Below are positions 38,650 to 51,907 of a stretch of DNA of 64,000 bases, piece after piece; position 1 is the stretch's first letter, and every line of letters begins with the position of its first letter. Under the pieces are notes generated by a model. That model was not told where the DNA came from and ran no database searches. It saw nothing but the letters and a program-made list of their open reading frames with translations. Location of the stretch: the NCBI GenBank assembly GCA_028023455.1, contig JAQFVV010006199.1:3250646-3314645 (forward strand), in the 5' to 3' direction. The DNA is from Epiperipatus broadwayi (lineage: Eukaryota; Onychophora; Udeonychophora; Euonychophora; Peripatidae). Position numbers and translations under genes: made by a program.

Positions 38650-41266
38650 TTGTAACGGTAAATAATGATCCTCAAATATTTCATTAATTTAGGTGGCAAA
38701 ACAGTACCATATAATAGGGTTGGCCTTTTTTACTTAATAATCTCTACAAACTGATCAAGCCAAAAACTGTAAACAATAGACCAATAATAAAAAATCCATC
38801 ACTTCTAACTAGCTAAACTTATAAAAGGTAAAACGTGTTTTATATCTAAGCCTCTTGCTATTACATATGTGCATATTTCAAATAAATATTCATCAAAATC
38901 AAAGGGGCATTTTATTGATCTCGAAATAGCTTTAAAACATGTAAACAAATAATTCTAAAATTTCTGTTAATGTAAACATAATACTTTTCCTTTTCATATT
39001 ACAATGTTATAATATCTAATGGTGATTTAATTTGGCCAAGCAAAAGAAAATATTAGTATATTCGTATTTAAAGTTTCAGGGTAAATATAAAAATAATATA
39101 GCGAATCTAATACGTGTGACCATAAATCAATGATAAGTGTCGACCTTATAAAGAAAATACACTAAAACCAAATTTGATAACAATTAAATACATTTTATTG
39201 ACATTTAAATGATTTTATATTATCATTAATAACAAACATATTTATGAAGTGACTTACAGCTTTTGAAGGAATTGGAGAAAAATAAAAAAAATCCCAAGTG
39301 AAATGGTACTATTTACATTCAGCGCTGTTTTTTATAAGCTAAAAAAAAAAATCTTAACTAGGGTTATATAAAAGAATATTTACATTCGAATATCAGCCTT
39401 TGAAACTAATTGTGCAAACGCTTTATTCGTTAATAAAATTAATAACTAATTTAAAATATAGTTTCTATACATATTTCACAGGAAATTTTTTTTTTTTTAA
39501 TAATGCATCAAACTTATCTACTGATACAAAATATAATCTAGGAAGCTGCTAAAAAAACTAACTTAAAATCACAAGTAATACTTGGCAAAAGTAAAGTAAA
39601 TATATTACTACATATATTCATATACATCCTCATTTAACATATTTTATAATTTCTTACATAAAAATGAAATAGCTACACAATGAGAGGAATTCATATCTTT
39701 GAGATAAAACAAGTTTGTAATAAGAGGAATTTACCATCTCTTATCTAAATAAAAAATATATATATATTACTGCATATGGCAACGCTAAGTATAGGAAGAC
39801 CACTATTCAAATCATTCAAAGTTTACCAATGCTTTACTTCTAGTACTTGCATCCTTAACGATTCCCTAAATATTAACACAATTCCTTTGACCCTGGAATG
39901 ACGTATTTATAAAATTTAAAGTTTATAACAATAATACATTTTAATAACCCTTATATAACTCTTAATAAGCACAAACGTTCACACTAAAATTATTATATGG
40001 GATATTTGCAAACATATATTACATACAAAGCAAACAGATATTTTTAAATATTACCTTTGTTGTTTTAAAAGAATGTTTTTTTGGGAGATCTAAGAGAGAA
40101 AAAAATGCATAGCAACAATTCATAATAAAATTATTATTAATATAAATAATGCCTTTAAAGTCCTAAATTCAAAGTTTATTTTCAATCTCATTTCCAGCTA
40201 GTTTTCTGGATGATAATTGCTGACGAATTAGGAAAGCGAAGATTGCCAAAAGAAAGTTCATATTGGTTAAATTTTAAAAGTTATAGACAAAAAGTCTATT
40301 GTTTTCAAAATATGTTTAGACAATTACAGATGGATGTAAAAAATTTAAGAACTCTTGGAAGTGTTGACAACTATTAATTGGGCCATGTAGTAACATTCTT
40401 TCTCTGGATATCTTTAAAATATAACTGCTTCAGTGCTTAGGTTTTAAAAAAATTAGATTTCCCTTTTATTAGATAGGCTTTTATTTAATTTTAGGTTTTT
40501 GTTTTATTTTAACATTATGCCACAGAGACTCAGCAGTAATGTAAATAACTGGAATGAAGGTTTCACAAGCCCTGTCAAACTATCTTTATTTAGCTGACTA
40601 TCATGGCTAATAACATTAATACTATTGCCATTTTTAAAAACTATATTAAAAGAAAATGATCTATTTGGATTGAAAGTTTCTTATCAAGTAAAAAGTTTTT
40701 TCATTAAGGGTAAACAACCTTTCTTACTGCAATATTAATGATGTCTGAATTACATCACTTAGAAACCATGTGATACTAAAAATTTTCCACAGTTTGCTCT
40801 GAATACCTGCACACACACCTTGAACATTTGTTTTCGAGCATCTTGTGTTTAACTATTTCTAAAGAATAACTTTAACATTAACAAAAAGTAATAAAAATAT
40901 AACTTAACTAATCAACTTTTATATAATATTATATTTAAAATCTTATATCTCCCTTGTTCTTTTAAATACATATCAGCACACAAATATTCTTTGATAAATA
41001 TTAAAACTAAAATAATTGCCTATTTTTTTTTTTTTTTTTAAAAAAAATTAAAACAACCTTTCACTTAAATGTTAACAACTTTTTTTTTTTTTTTTTAAAA
41101 AAAAATAAGCAATTTAAAACGAAAACAACTTTACATGTGAAACAAATAGACACAACAGATTTCTACTTTTAAAGTCAGATTTTTGATTGAAACTATATAT
41201 GAGTAAAAATAAAATCTTTATTCTTTTAAAGATTATGTATGTTTTTTTTTCACAACAAGAGCTAAC
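38650..41266. repeat. Direct duplication D2, left copy (about 2.6 kb)
   Basis: Matches 43738-47522 in the same order and orientation: 'aactgatcaagccaaaaactgtaa', 'ggcattttattgatctcgaaata', 'tgacatttaa.tgattt', 'tcttaactagggttatataaa', 'catatcagcacacaaatatt'. The start is shared as TGTAA(C/T)(G/A)GTAAATAATG, and the end lies just before a C13 run (41268-41281). The copies are clearly diverged, so the duplication is not recent. This copy has the empty site (about 40250-40262) for the foldback cluster in the right copy. Confidence 0.85.
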
Positions 41267-41267
41267 T

Positions 41268-41281
41268 ACCCCCCCCCCCCC
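41268..41281 (+). repeat. Poly-C tract
   Basis: An uninterrupted run of about 13 C at the right edge of the left D2 copy. If D2 were an LTR of a minus-oriented element, this is where its polypurine tract would lie. That is speculative. Confidence 0.9.
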
Positions 41282-41674
41282 TTATGAAAATATTTAAAAA
41301 AATATTAAGTCAATAAAATGATTAATAATAGGGAATCTATAATAAAGAATATTATTTTATAGAATTAAAACATCTCACTACAACAAGTAAGTTATTGTTA
41401 AATATTAACTTAAATCGTTTTATGGCATGATGATTTAATAACCATTAGCTTTATATTAAAATGCTTTCTTACTACTCATTAAAATCATATATATATATAT
41501 TTACAAACATATTTCTTAAAACAAGAAAGCAATCAATTATACTATAATAACATTGTATGTATTAACAAATATAGCCACTCTATTTTAAATAAGCTTATGT
41601 ACAGATAAATTTTATTTTAACCAGCTTGTATGGAAAAATAAATCAAATTAAACAAATTATATCCTTTTAATTCA

Positions 41675-43318
41675 CTATGCAATAGGCATTGGCCCTTGAG
41701 AATTATAATATCCCTTTCTATTAGCTATGATCTTAAATATAGGCAGGTAATTTTTGAAAAGGATAAAGACTATCAATACAAAAATCACCACTTCAAATTT
41801 TATTCTTACTGGATATTTATAAAATAAATCAAGAACATTATGCAAATTATATAACGATTGACTGACACATTCAACTTCGAGCCTACTTAAAAATAGAGAT
41901 TCCTGATACCAAACAAAATTATTATTATTAATAACTGATCTCAATTCTCCATTTTGTTTCTGCCTCAATATCACATTCTCCTTTAATTTCATTTGAAAAG
42001 GATATTTATAAAACAAATCACTAAGATTAGATAAATGGCATAATTTTTCTACCAACACATTCATTTCTTAATTAATCTAAAAATACAGATTCTTTATACC
42101 AAATGAAATTCCTATCACCTTCTTAACCATGAGCCACATATTCTCAACTGTAGCTATATCTACCCACACATTTTAATGTATTTTGATAAAATCTACAATG
42201 TTATAAATTAAACATTTCACATTTTCCCTGCCCTCATTAGCTACAAAATGCAAAGAGATAATTCTCCTGATAATATCGTGTTTCCTAAATAACTTCTTAC
42301 TGTCATATATTTTTCTATAGCAGGCCTTTATACTTAAATCCTTAAAATTTCTTCCATCAAAATTAAAATCAGTATATTTATTTACCTCATCTAAGTGAAT
42401 TTTATTAGCATTCCTTAAGCTCAACATGACACTCTTTTCAAAGTAAAAGCTATCTATTACAACAGTTTTCCTTTTCTTACTTAAAGAATTCTTAACCTTA
42501 AAATTATCATTTCTGCTGAGCTTTGGCTTTATTAAACCGTCAGTAACTAAACAACCTCCAATTTCCAAATGATCATTTTTAAATTCAAACTTTTCTACAT
42601 TGAAAGCAACTTTTTTGCTATTTATGGAAGAATTATTGATCTCAAAATTATTATACTTGCAGTTTTGAATAATCTTTGCCATTTTCAACCAAAATGTCAT
42701 CAACTGTAGAGGCATTAACTCCAGAGTTATGAACTTTGACATCCTTTATTTTTATTGCACAATCACTATTTTTACTAGTATTTAGTTCTTGCTGCTTCAA
42801 TATTTCTTTCATTTTATTAGACCTAACATCCAAGTCCATGAAGTGATTTGTCTGCATTCCTACATAATCCTTGGTAGCCTTGCCCTTTTCATTAAAATGA
42901 TTATCTAAACTGCATGAACCATAAAACCCTAACTTCAAATTTATAATTTTTTACATCAACCTTTTCTGCATTGAAGATGACATTTTCTTCATTAATCTTG
43001 AAAGAAAACTGACCTCAAAATCATTATTCTTATTATCTTACAGCTTGGAATATTGTATGTCATCTTTTACTAAAGTGATGCTAACTATATAGCTTTCAAC
43101 ATTTTCCACATTCTATTTTTATTTCCTTATCAAATTTAGCAACCAATTTATCAATTAATGCTTGTTTCCCAGCTTTAGTTTCATCAAATGTAGTATCCAA
43201 CTAATCACTGAACATCACTAGCATATCTTGATACATTTTTCTTATTTCTACCATGCTAATAGGTTCCAAACTATTAGTTTGGGGTTTCCCCAATACATCA
43301 GGATTAATATCACTCATA
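41675..43318 (-). pseudogene. Unrecognised broken ORF between the D2 copies
   Basis: Minus-strand text starts at 43318 with MSDINPDVLGKPQ and a coiled-coil-like stretch (MVEIRKMYQDMLVMFS, ETKAGKQALIDKLVAKFDKE). After shifts it continues in open segments 42938-42651, 42742-42173 (VIDSFYFEKSVMLSLRNANK, IRRIISLHFVANE) and 42064-41675. The last open segment ends with a hydrophobic helix (VVIFVLIVFILF) and a short tail before the stop. There are two kinds of internal repeat: 'KDYSKLQ..NNFEIN..' blocks and a 180-bp repeat near the end. I recognise no family; the start resembles gag or ORF1 proteins of retroelements. Open segments this long are unusual for this window, so it decayed recently or was constrained. 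Confidence 0.5.
41750..42110 (-). repeat. 180-bp tandem repeat within the broken ORF
   Basis: 'ggatatttataaaa(c/t)aaatca' occurs near 41812 and 42000. 'aaaaata(c/g)agattc(t/c)t.ataccaaa(t/c)(g/a)aaatt' occurs near 41890 and 42072. In protein terms FYKYPFQMK and FYKYPVRIK are the paired elements. Confidence 0.7.
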
Positions 43319-45468
43319 ATTAATAAAACAAAGTACAAAAAAAATCTTTTTTAAAAATAAACATCTCTACAATATAAAACCCTATATTTTACTGATTTAC
43401 TGAAATAGTCTGGAGCTTGCTACAACTTTCATTGTTGCATAAAAAGAAAAGCATCCAACAAAAGCATAGAAAAAAAATCTACCTATCTTTTATAGTTAAT
43501 CATTTCCAAAGAATGAAATTTCCTTCACCTAAACTTTCCCTTATTAAATGTTATGTATTTTTCTCTTATATTAAATTTGATATAATTATCATACACAACT
43601 TAAAACGCATTATTGTTGCAAAATATTATTATTAATATAAGATTATTTAAATCACTTATCAGGTCACACTAAAAAAATAAGAAAAATAAAATTATGTATA
43701 TGAAATGTTTATCAAGTGATCATATCTGGATGCTAAAACTGTAATAGTAAATAATGTGGGAAGCTGGCTTCTTAAATATTCTATGTATTTGAGTGGCAAA
43801 ACTGTATCATACATATAAATGTGAAAATGGGGTTGGGTTTTCTTATTCAGTAGTCTCTACCAACTGATCAAGCCAAAAACTGTAACTATAAATAATAAAT
43901 AAATAATAACAAATCCCTCACTTCTGACTAGCTAAACTTATGAAAGGTAAAATGTATTTTATATCTAAGACTCTTCTGTTATATACATCAAATAAATATG
44001 CATTGAAATCAAATGGGCATTTTATTGATCTCGAAATATAATTAGAATACATAAACAGATAATCCTAAAGTTTCTTTTAATCTAAACATAATACTTTTCC
44101 TTTTCATATTTCAATGTTATAATATCTAATGATGATTTAATATGGCTATGCAAAAGAAAATATTAGTGTGTGCATATTTAATGTCTAAAGGTAAATATCA
44201 AAATGCCATAGTGAATCTAATATATGTGATCATATATCAATGATAAGTGTCAACTTTATAAAGAAAATACACCAAAACCAAATTTAATAAAAAAATATAT
44301 ACATTTTATTGACATTTAAGTGATTTAATATTATCATTAATAAAAAACATATTTATGAAGTCACTATAGCTTCTCAAAGTATTAAAGAAAAGTAAAAAAA
44401 ATCCAAAGTGAAATGGTGTTATTTACATTCAGTGTTATTTTATATTAGTGGGGAAAAAAATCTTAACTAGGGTTATATAAAGGAATATTATAATTATTTG
44501 TTAATAAAATAAAAAACTAATTTAAAATACAGTTTCTATTATATTTCACAGGTAAAAGTTTCTTTTAATAATACATCAAATTTATTTGCTGATATAAAAT
44601 ATAATATAGGCAGCTTCTAAACAAACTAACTCTGAATCACAACTAATTGTTTTTTAATAAGTGGCAAAAGTAAAATAAATATATTACTAATTATATTCAT
44701 GTGTATTCTCATTTAACATATAATATGAGGAATTTTATGATCTCTTATATAAAAAACAAAATAGCTACACAATGAGAGGAATTCACATCTTTTAGTTAAA
44801 AAAGTTTGTAGTAAGAAGAATTCAACATTTCTTAAACAAATAAAAATTATATATATTACCATGTATGACAACGTCAAATAAGCAAAAGCCACTAGACAAA
44901 TCATTTGCATAACAAACTAAGTTTACCAACACTTTACTTCTAGTACTCATATCTTTAATGACTACTAAATATCAACACAATTCCTTTTTTCCTGGAATGA
45001 CATATTTATAAGATTTAAAGTTTATAATGATAATATATTTTAATAATCATATAACTATTCACACCAATATTATTATATGAATGTTTACAAACATGTATTA
45101 TATACAAAGCAAAAAAATATTTTTAAATATTACCTTTATTATTTCTTAAAAAAAGTTTCTTTGGGAAATCTAAGAGAAAAAAAGTGCATAGAAACAATTT
45201 ATAATAAAATTATTATTAATGAAATAATGTCTTTATTTCTTTTTTTTAAAAGTCCTAGATTCAAAGTTCATTTTCAATCTGATTCTCAGCAGGTTTCCTG
45301 GGTGATAATTGTTGATAAACTAGAAAAATGAAGAATGCCAAAAGATAATTTTTATTAAAACAGGCAAAACTTTCCATATAGAATTGCACTCAGTGCAAGC
45401 CAGAGTAATCAATGGATGCCACAAGGCTTGTGCATAAAATCCCCATCTAGTGCCTACTCATACAATAT

Positions 45469-45508
45469 TCCCAGACTAGTTTCTGGCTGTGGCCTTCGTC
45501 GGTGAGGA
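45469..45508 (-). ncRNA. Hammerhead-like motif, FB3 inverted unit
   Basis: Minus strand: CCTCA, CCGACGA (two substitutions from CTGATGA), AGGC-CACA-GCCA, GAAAC, TA, GTC, TGGGAA. Helices I and II are intact and the core is mutated. Confidence 0.5.
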
Positions 45509-45901
45509 ACCTTGGATATGAAAACACTGCATATAGATCTTAGGATCTAATGCAACCCTCCAGCAGCCATCTTTTATCTCTTCTTAACTATAAAACTATG
45601 AGTCTTAAATTGAAAAAATAATATTTTCAATTGAAGATCATTAGCTCATATAGTAATGGTGTTCATGTGATGTTTATTGGCTTAAAACCATTCCTGCCTA
45701 ATAGGATAGTGGTGGCTATGGTTATTAAAAAACCAAAGACACCAAAATGTATAGGTACTGAACTGAGTTTGGACTTATATGACTATATAAGCCAGTGAGC
45801 AATTTAAGACATATTTTTATAGTTAAGAAGAGATAAAAGGTGACTGCTAGAGGGTTGCATTAGATCCTAAGATCTAGGTGCAGTGCTCTCAGATCCAAGG
45901 C

Positions 45902-45942
45902 TTTTCACTGACAAAGGCCACAATCCAGAACTAGTCTGGGGA
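45902..45942 (+). ncRNA. Hammerhead-like motif, FB3 unit 2
   Basis: TTTTCA, CTGACAA (last core base G-to-A changed), AGGCCACAATCCA, GAAC (one A lost), TAGTC, TGGGGA. Helix I is retained and the core is damaged. Confidence 0.5.
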
Positions 45943-46354
45943 TATTGGATGAGTAGGCACTAGATGGGGATTTTATTCACAAGCCTTCTGGAATCCATTG
46001 CTTACTCTGGTTTGCATTGAGTGGCAATGCTGTATGGATGGTTTTGCCTGTTTTAATAACAGTTATATGCAAGCATAAGAAATAGTGATCATGTGATGTT
46101 TATTGGCTTAAAACCAATCCTGCCTAATAGGATAATTTTGGTTATGGTTATTAAACAATCAAAGACCCCAATATGTATAGGTACTGAACTGAGTTCAGGC
46201 CTATATGACTATATGAACTAATGAGCTTGAATTGAAATTATTATTGTTTTCAATTTAAGACTCATAGTTTTATAATTAAGTAGAGATAAAAGGTGGCTGC
46301 TGGAGGGTTGCATTAGATCCCAAGAGCTAGGTGCAGCGTTCTCAGATCTAAGGC

Positions 46355-46395
46355 TTTCCACTAATGAGGCCATAAGCCAGAAACTAGTCTGGGGA
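46355..46395 (+). ncRNA. Hammerhead-like motif, FB3 unit 3
   Basis: TTTCCA pairs with TGGGGA (6 bp with G.U pairs). The core is CTAATGA (one change), GGC-CATAA-GCC, GAAAC, TAGTC. Confidence 0.5.
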
Positions 46396-47522
46396 TATTA
46401 GATGAGTAGGCAATAGATGCAGATTTTATGCACAAGCCTTCTGGAATCCATTGATTACTCTGGCTTGCACTGAGTGGCAATACTGTATGGAGAGTTTTGT
46501 CTGTTTTAATAACAATTATATGCAAACATAAAAAATGATGATCATATGATGGTTATTGGCTTAAAGAAAATTCTTCTTGGTTAAATTTTAAAAAGTTCTA
46601 GATAAATAGTCTATTGTTCCTGAAACTTGTTTAGATGATTACAGATGGTTGTAGGAATTCTTGGAAATGTTGACAACTATTAATTGGTCCATGCAGTAAC
46701 ATTCTTCCTCTGAATATCTTTAAAATGTAATTTCTTCAGTGCTTAGGTTTAGATAAGATAGCTTTCCATTTTGTTAAATAGGCTTTTATTTTAACAAAGA
46801 CTTCACAAGCCTGTTGGACTATCTTTATCTAGCTGACTATCATCACTAATAAATTTAATACCACTGCCATTTTTAAAAACTGTATTAAAAGAAAATGATC
46901 TAGTTGAAAGGTTCTTCTCAAGTAAAAGTGTTTTTTTTTGTTAGGGATAAACAATACCCCTTGCTGAAAAATTGATGATGTCTGAATTACTATAATTATT
47001 TCCTAGAAACCACGTGACACTAAAAATTTTTCATGGTTACTTTGCATACCTACACACACACTTTAAACATTTGTTTTCAAATGCCTTGCATTCAACTACT
47101 TCTAAAAAATAACTTAAATATATGTATAACTTTAATATTTAACTTTTATATAATTTTATTAAATTTAAAATCTTATATATCCCTCTTGTTCTTTTAAATA
47201 CATATCAGCACACAAATATTATTTGACAAATATTAAAACGAGAATAACTGCCTATAATATTTCAATCTCTCTCTCTCTTTTTCTTAAAATTTAAAATAAC
47301 TGTTCACTTAAACGTGAATAAAAAATTTTGAACTTAACAACTTTAAAAAAAAAAAACAGTTTAAAACAAAAGAAAAAAAAAACTTTATGTACGAAACAAA
47401 TAGCCCCAATAGATTTTTATTTTTAAAGTCAGATTTTTGACTGCAACTTTATACGATTAAAAATGAAATCTTTTTTCTTTTAAAGATCGCATATTTTTTT
47501 GTTTTTCAAAGTGAAGGCTAAT

Positions 47523-49481
47523 TATCATAATATATATATGTTTTTAAATCATTCATTTTATTTTATTCACCTGATGTGAAGTGATTATATATTTTATGTT
47601 AAACGGTTTTGAAATTCACTTGAGTTTTTGGAATTATTTACTTATCTAATTTCCTGACGTGCAATGTGAGATTTCATTTGAATTTAATTTTGTTATTCCA
47701 TGTTGCTGATTGGCAAAATGAAATTATTTTATAGGTTTATTCTTTTGTCTTTAAAATGAATATAAATGTAATGAAATACATTCTAAATTAGCATAAATAT
47801 TAATCTAATTTTATTTTTAAGGTTTTAATTTCTATATCAAATATATATACAAAACTTTTTATGAACTACTCACATCAAATTTATTTCTATTTGATTTTTG
47901 TTTTAAGTTTTAGATAAATGTTATATATATATTTCTTTACCATCAACAATTTTTTAGAATAACAAACTATAGACCCAGGTCATAGAAAATATAAAATTCA
48001 TTCATAATACAAAGTTATGAGTTTCCAATTTGAGTGCATGCAAAGTAAAAATAAAAGTCACAAATAATTGAAATTTGACAATTTGTATTATTAATGCGGT
48101 TTTGACTTTGCTCGTCACGAATTCTTTATATTTTAAAAAAGTATATAGAATCTTTATATAATTTCAAGCAATTTATTTTACATCAACTGGAAGAATCATG
48201 GTAATAGATATAATAAATTTATAAATACAATAATAAACTTATAAATATTAAACCAAATAAAGTTTTTCTCTAGCATTATGATGTTATTATTCGTTTACTT
48301 CCTTCATTTGAAAACTTTTAAATTATAAGTGAATTCTAAAGATAAATTATTATCTACTAATCTCTTCAAGAAATATGGTATAAAGGTATAACAAAAAGAT
48401 AAAATTACATTTTATAATTGATAATAAATACAAGAAAATCATTAACATTATAAATTCAAAATTAATTTTTAAAATAGAAACATAGTGTTTATGATTTTAG
48501 TTTGGAAGTAAATTGTAAGATTAAGAAGTTTGTCGATTGAATATGTTAAAATTAGATGAGTGACAATTAAAACGAACCTATTAGAGATAATTTAATAAAA
48601 ATTGAAATGGAATCACAGTATATATTTGTAGATGTAAAAACAAAAGTAAATGCTATAGATAAAAAATACACAAAATATCAAATAAGCATAATAAAATAAT
48701 TGATTAAAAATTATGTAATAGTGATGATCAAATTAAAATGAGAAAAAGAAAGTTTTTAAATATTCAATATTCTTTAGGTTTAAAGATTAACGAATTTAAT
48801 AATGATTTTTCTTTTGCAAGTTTTGTAAATAAAAACAATACAAAAAAGTATGTCAACATTAACAAAAAAAATCACATTATATAAGTCTGCATATGTTGAA
48901 ATCAATTTGCAATAAAGAAATATTATTTGCAAATGCTAAAATTGAATTGGAAAGCATTGGAATATATATTTTATAAGAGATACAACTTTGCATAATACTT
49001 TTATTTTTATATAATATATGAATAATTTTTATTCTGTTTACTTTTAATTAAATGTAAACAGTAAAAATATGTTTATACATATATGCGTAGTATAACTCCA
49101 ATTTCTTAATACTCTTTTGTAATGCAATTTTATATATTATTGTTCAAACAACAAATATGATGCAGTTTGAATATTACTATAACTGAAAAAATGTACTTCA
49201 AAAATCATGATAGAAACATAAAATATTAAACTGCAAAAAGTTTTGCCAAGTAACTTTGTTTTTTTTTTTAAAAATACATCAATATTTCACTCACTCCAGT
49301 TATTTTATACATGCATAAACTTTAAACTTTTTTTAAACAGTTGTGCACATATTTAATAATGTTAAATTAAAAAAAAAATATAAAGCCTACTATTTAAAAA
49401 AATCTGAAGTTAGTCAGAGCTGTTTAATAATAATAATGATATGTAAATATTTAATTTATATAACATAATGTTTTTTTATAA
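47523..49481. other. AT-rich DNA, nothing recognised
   Basis: No supported repeat or coding signal beyond TA and A/T runs. Confidence 0.45.
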
Positions 49482-50187
<706 letters not shown>

Positions 50188-50221
50188 AAGTACAAGTATA
50201 GTGTATATATTTAACCTAAAT

Positions 50222-50472
50222 GTAAGTAAGGGGAATTTGAACCTAGACATTCAAGCTCCCTACAGCCATCCACTCTATCCAATACAACCAATACACATCA
50301 TTATATATGTGTGTGGGAGATAATGATTCTGACCAACTGATGAGTTCAGCATGAAGTACATATATTGGAGATCTTTTACTTTTTTCACATGTATGTTGTC
50401 AAATGTATTGGCTATATTAAATAGAGGGACTGACTATAGAAAGATTGAAAGTCTGGACTCAAATCTCTTTTG
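50222..50472. repeat. Foldback FB4 at 50.3 kb
   Basis: Left arm 'ggggaatttgaacctagac' (50230-50248) and right arm 'gtctggactcaaatctc' (about 50451-50467) are inverted. On the minus strand the left arm reads TTGGATAGAGTGG...GGTTCAAATTCC, with D-arm and B-box features of a tRNA-derived SINE. A hammerhead motif lies between the arms. Confidence 0.85.
50332..50368 (+). ncRNA. Hammerhead-like ribozyme motif, FB4 at 50.3 kb
   Basis: ACCAA (50332-50336), CTGATGA (50337-50343), a shortened helix II (GT..CAGCAT, several bases lost), GAAG for GAAA, TA-CA-TAT, A, TTGG (50365-50368). Helix I is CCAA/TTGG. The helix II deletion suggests this copy is inactive. Confidence 0.6.
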
Positions 50473-50585
50473 ATAATAATAATAATAATGATAAAAAATA
50501 ATAATATAGCTCTGCTGTTGTTCATCTATCAACAACCCATGTAAAAAGCTCCAGTTTAGTTTGCTTAAAATTCATTTAAAGCAAG

Positions 50586-50665
50586 AGTTCCCAAACTTTT
50601 TTTTGCCACAGACCCTTTTACCAAAATTTTTTAAAATGGACGACCTCTAGTCATTTACTTACTCA
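50586..50665. mobile_element. hAT-type terminal repeat fragment
   Basis: 'gttcccaaactttttttttgccacagaccctttt' matches the well-known hAT end consensus (CAGnGGTTCCCAAACT...GCCACGGACCC). No opposite end is found nearby, so this is a truncated relic. Confidence 0.6.
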
Positions 50666-51240
50666 GATTAATAAATTTGCATAGTACCCGATATTAAATA
50701 TTTCACTAGATATCAAATTTTTCATTTTAATCGCTTGTAATTAATGATTGAAAAAAAAAAAAGAACTATGAATATGACATTATCTTGTGCAACATTTAAT
50801 ATCGAAACTTGCACTAATAATACTTAAAGCAAAAAAATATGAGCAACGTTTTTTTTTAGTTTTTCACTTTTATGAAATCAATATGTAAATTCAAAATAAG
50901 TACAATTATTGAAATCACTTTATTAAATGTAAAAATGAAGTGAAAAAAAAAATTCACTTCAGACAGAATTAAACATCAACAAAATTACAACAACAAAAGA
51001 TTTTAATCAGAATTATAAACATAAGAATACTAAATAAATTAGCTTGGAAAACTGAATTTAATGAGATGTGTGCACCTGATGATCTGTCAACAATTTATCT
51101 GTCTGGTTATAAATTATTGGGTTGCATTCTCAAATCTCCATGTTCAGTGATAAACAATCGATGTCTGTTCTGAATCAGGTTTAAAACAAATCTTTTTCTT
51201 TTTTATCAGGGTGAATTCTGTTCCTGTGATCTGCTAGGTT
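50666..51240. other. AT-rich DNA, probably hAT relic interior
   Basis: May be the inside of the hAT relic. No transposase motif is visible. Confidence 0.35.
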
Positions 51241-51373
51241 GAAAAATAAAAAAGCAGGTCAAGCGTTGGTGGCCTAATGGTTAGCATAGCTGCTTTCCAA
51301 GAAGCTGGCCCGGGTTCGCCTACCGGTCAATGCTTTGACATAGGAAAAAATAAAAATAAAAATAAAAAAGCAG
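51241..51373. repeat. Target-site duplication around the tRNA-Gly-derived insertion
   Basis: GAAAAATAAAAAAGCAG (51241-51257) recurs at 51358-51373 without its first G, a 16-nt perfect match. The A-rich left copy suits LINE-type integration. Confidence 0.85.
51258..51357 (+). mobile_element. tRNA-Gly(TCC)-derived SINE or retrocopy
   Basis: 51263-51333 resembles tRNA-Gly: acceptor GCGTTGG pairs with TCAATGC, A box TGGCCTAATGG, anticodon TCC in CTTTCCAAG, B box GGGTTCGCC, T stem CCGGG/ACCGG with one mismatch. The D-arm and T-arm deviate from a functional tRNA. A (AAATA)n tail follows, and 16-nt duplications flank it. That makes it a retroposed tRNA or SINE, and one of the younger insertions here. 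Confidence 0.8.
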
Positions 51374-51807
51374 AACAGTATCTGTTTATCTTCGAATCAG
51401 TAGAAAGAATTATTGATAACTTTATATTGTTTATTGTTTAGATTAGACATTTAACTTGTGGAGTATATGGATTTATGCAATTAGGCATCAAGTTATTTTT
51501 GCAATATGATGTACAATTAAAGTTGCTACAGGCATTAAAGAAGTAACCAAGAAAATTTTGATTTTTTTTGCATATAATACGATGCAACTTTCCACTTTCA
51601 ACATTTTTTGTAGCAGTCAAGCGTGTATTGTTTTATAAATTTTTTCATTTAAGAGACGCAAAGTGGATTTTCATTTAGTCATTATTGTTAAAGGTGTTAA
51701 TAATATTGAAGCAGAATCATTAATGATGATGATCACCACAATATCTTCATTGTTATATAGATATAAAGTAAAATATAAGTTATGGCACACATATTATTTT
51801 AATAAAT
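51374..51807. other. AT-rich DNA, nothing recognised
   Basis: A minus-strand open frame (51438-51620) shows no motif. Confidence 0.4.
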
Positions 51808-51907
51808 AATATGAAGCCATAGAGCTTTGAAAGCGCTAAGCTTTAAATAAATTTAATAATATATATAACTTCTTTAACGAGCGTTATAAGCGCACAATTA
51901 TTGATAT
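51808..51907. repeat. 100-bp direct repeat, left copy
   Basis: 'aatatgaagccatagagctttgaaagcgctaagc...gcgttataagcgca' is nearly identical to 52130-52229, with one difference seen. Relative to its surroundings it is CpG-rich. Confidence 0.9.

Larger units (their letters stand above)
45353..46565. repeat. Foldback cluster FB3: one inverted and two direct units
   Basis: Minus unit about 45353-45590, then plus units about 45640-46080 and 46080-46530, each around 440 bp. They share 'gatcatgtgatgtttattggcttaaa', 'gtataggtactgaactgagtt', 'gagataaaaggtg(a/g)ctgct', 'actagtctggggatatt' and 'gattttatgcacaagccttctgg'. Flanks 'aaaagataattttta' and 'ttaaagaaaattctt' suggest a degenerate target duplication. 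The empty site is preserved in the left D2 copy. Confidence 0.85.
43738..47522. repeat. Direct duplication D2, right copy
   Basis: Same order as 38650-41266, with a 1.2-kb foldback insertion at about 45353-46565. Without the insertion the two copies have nearly the same length. Short open frames inside (44713-44910; 45077-45331) are not conserved as frames. Confidence 0.85.
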
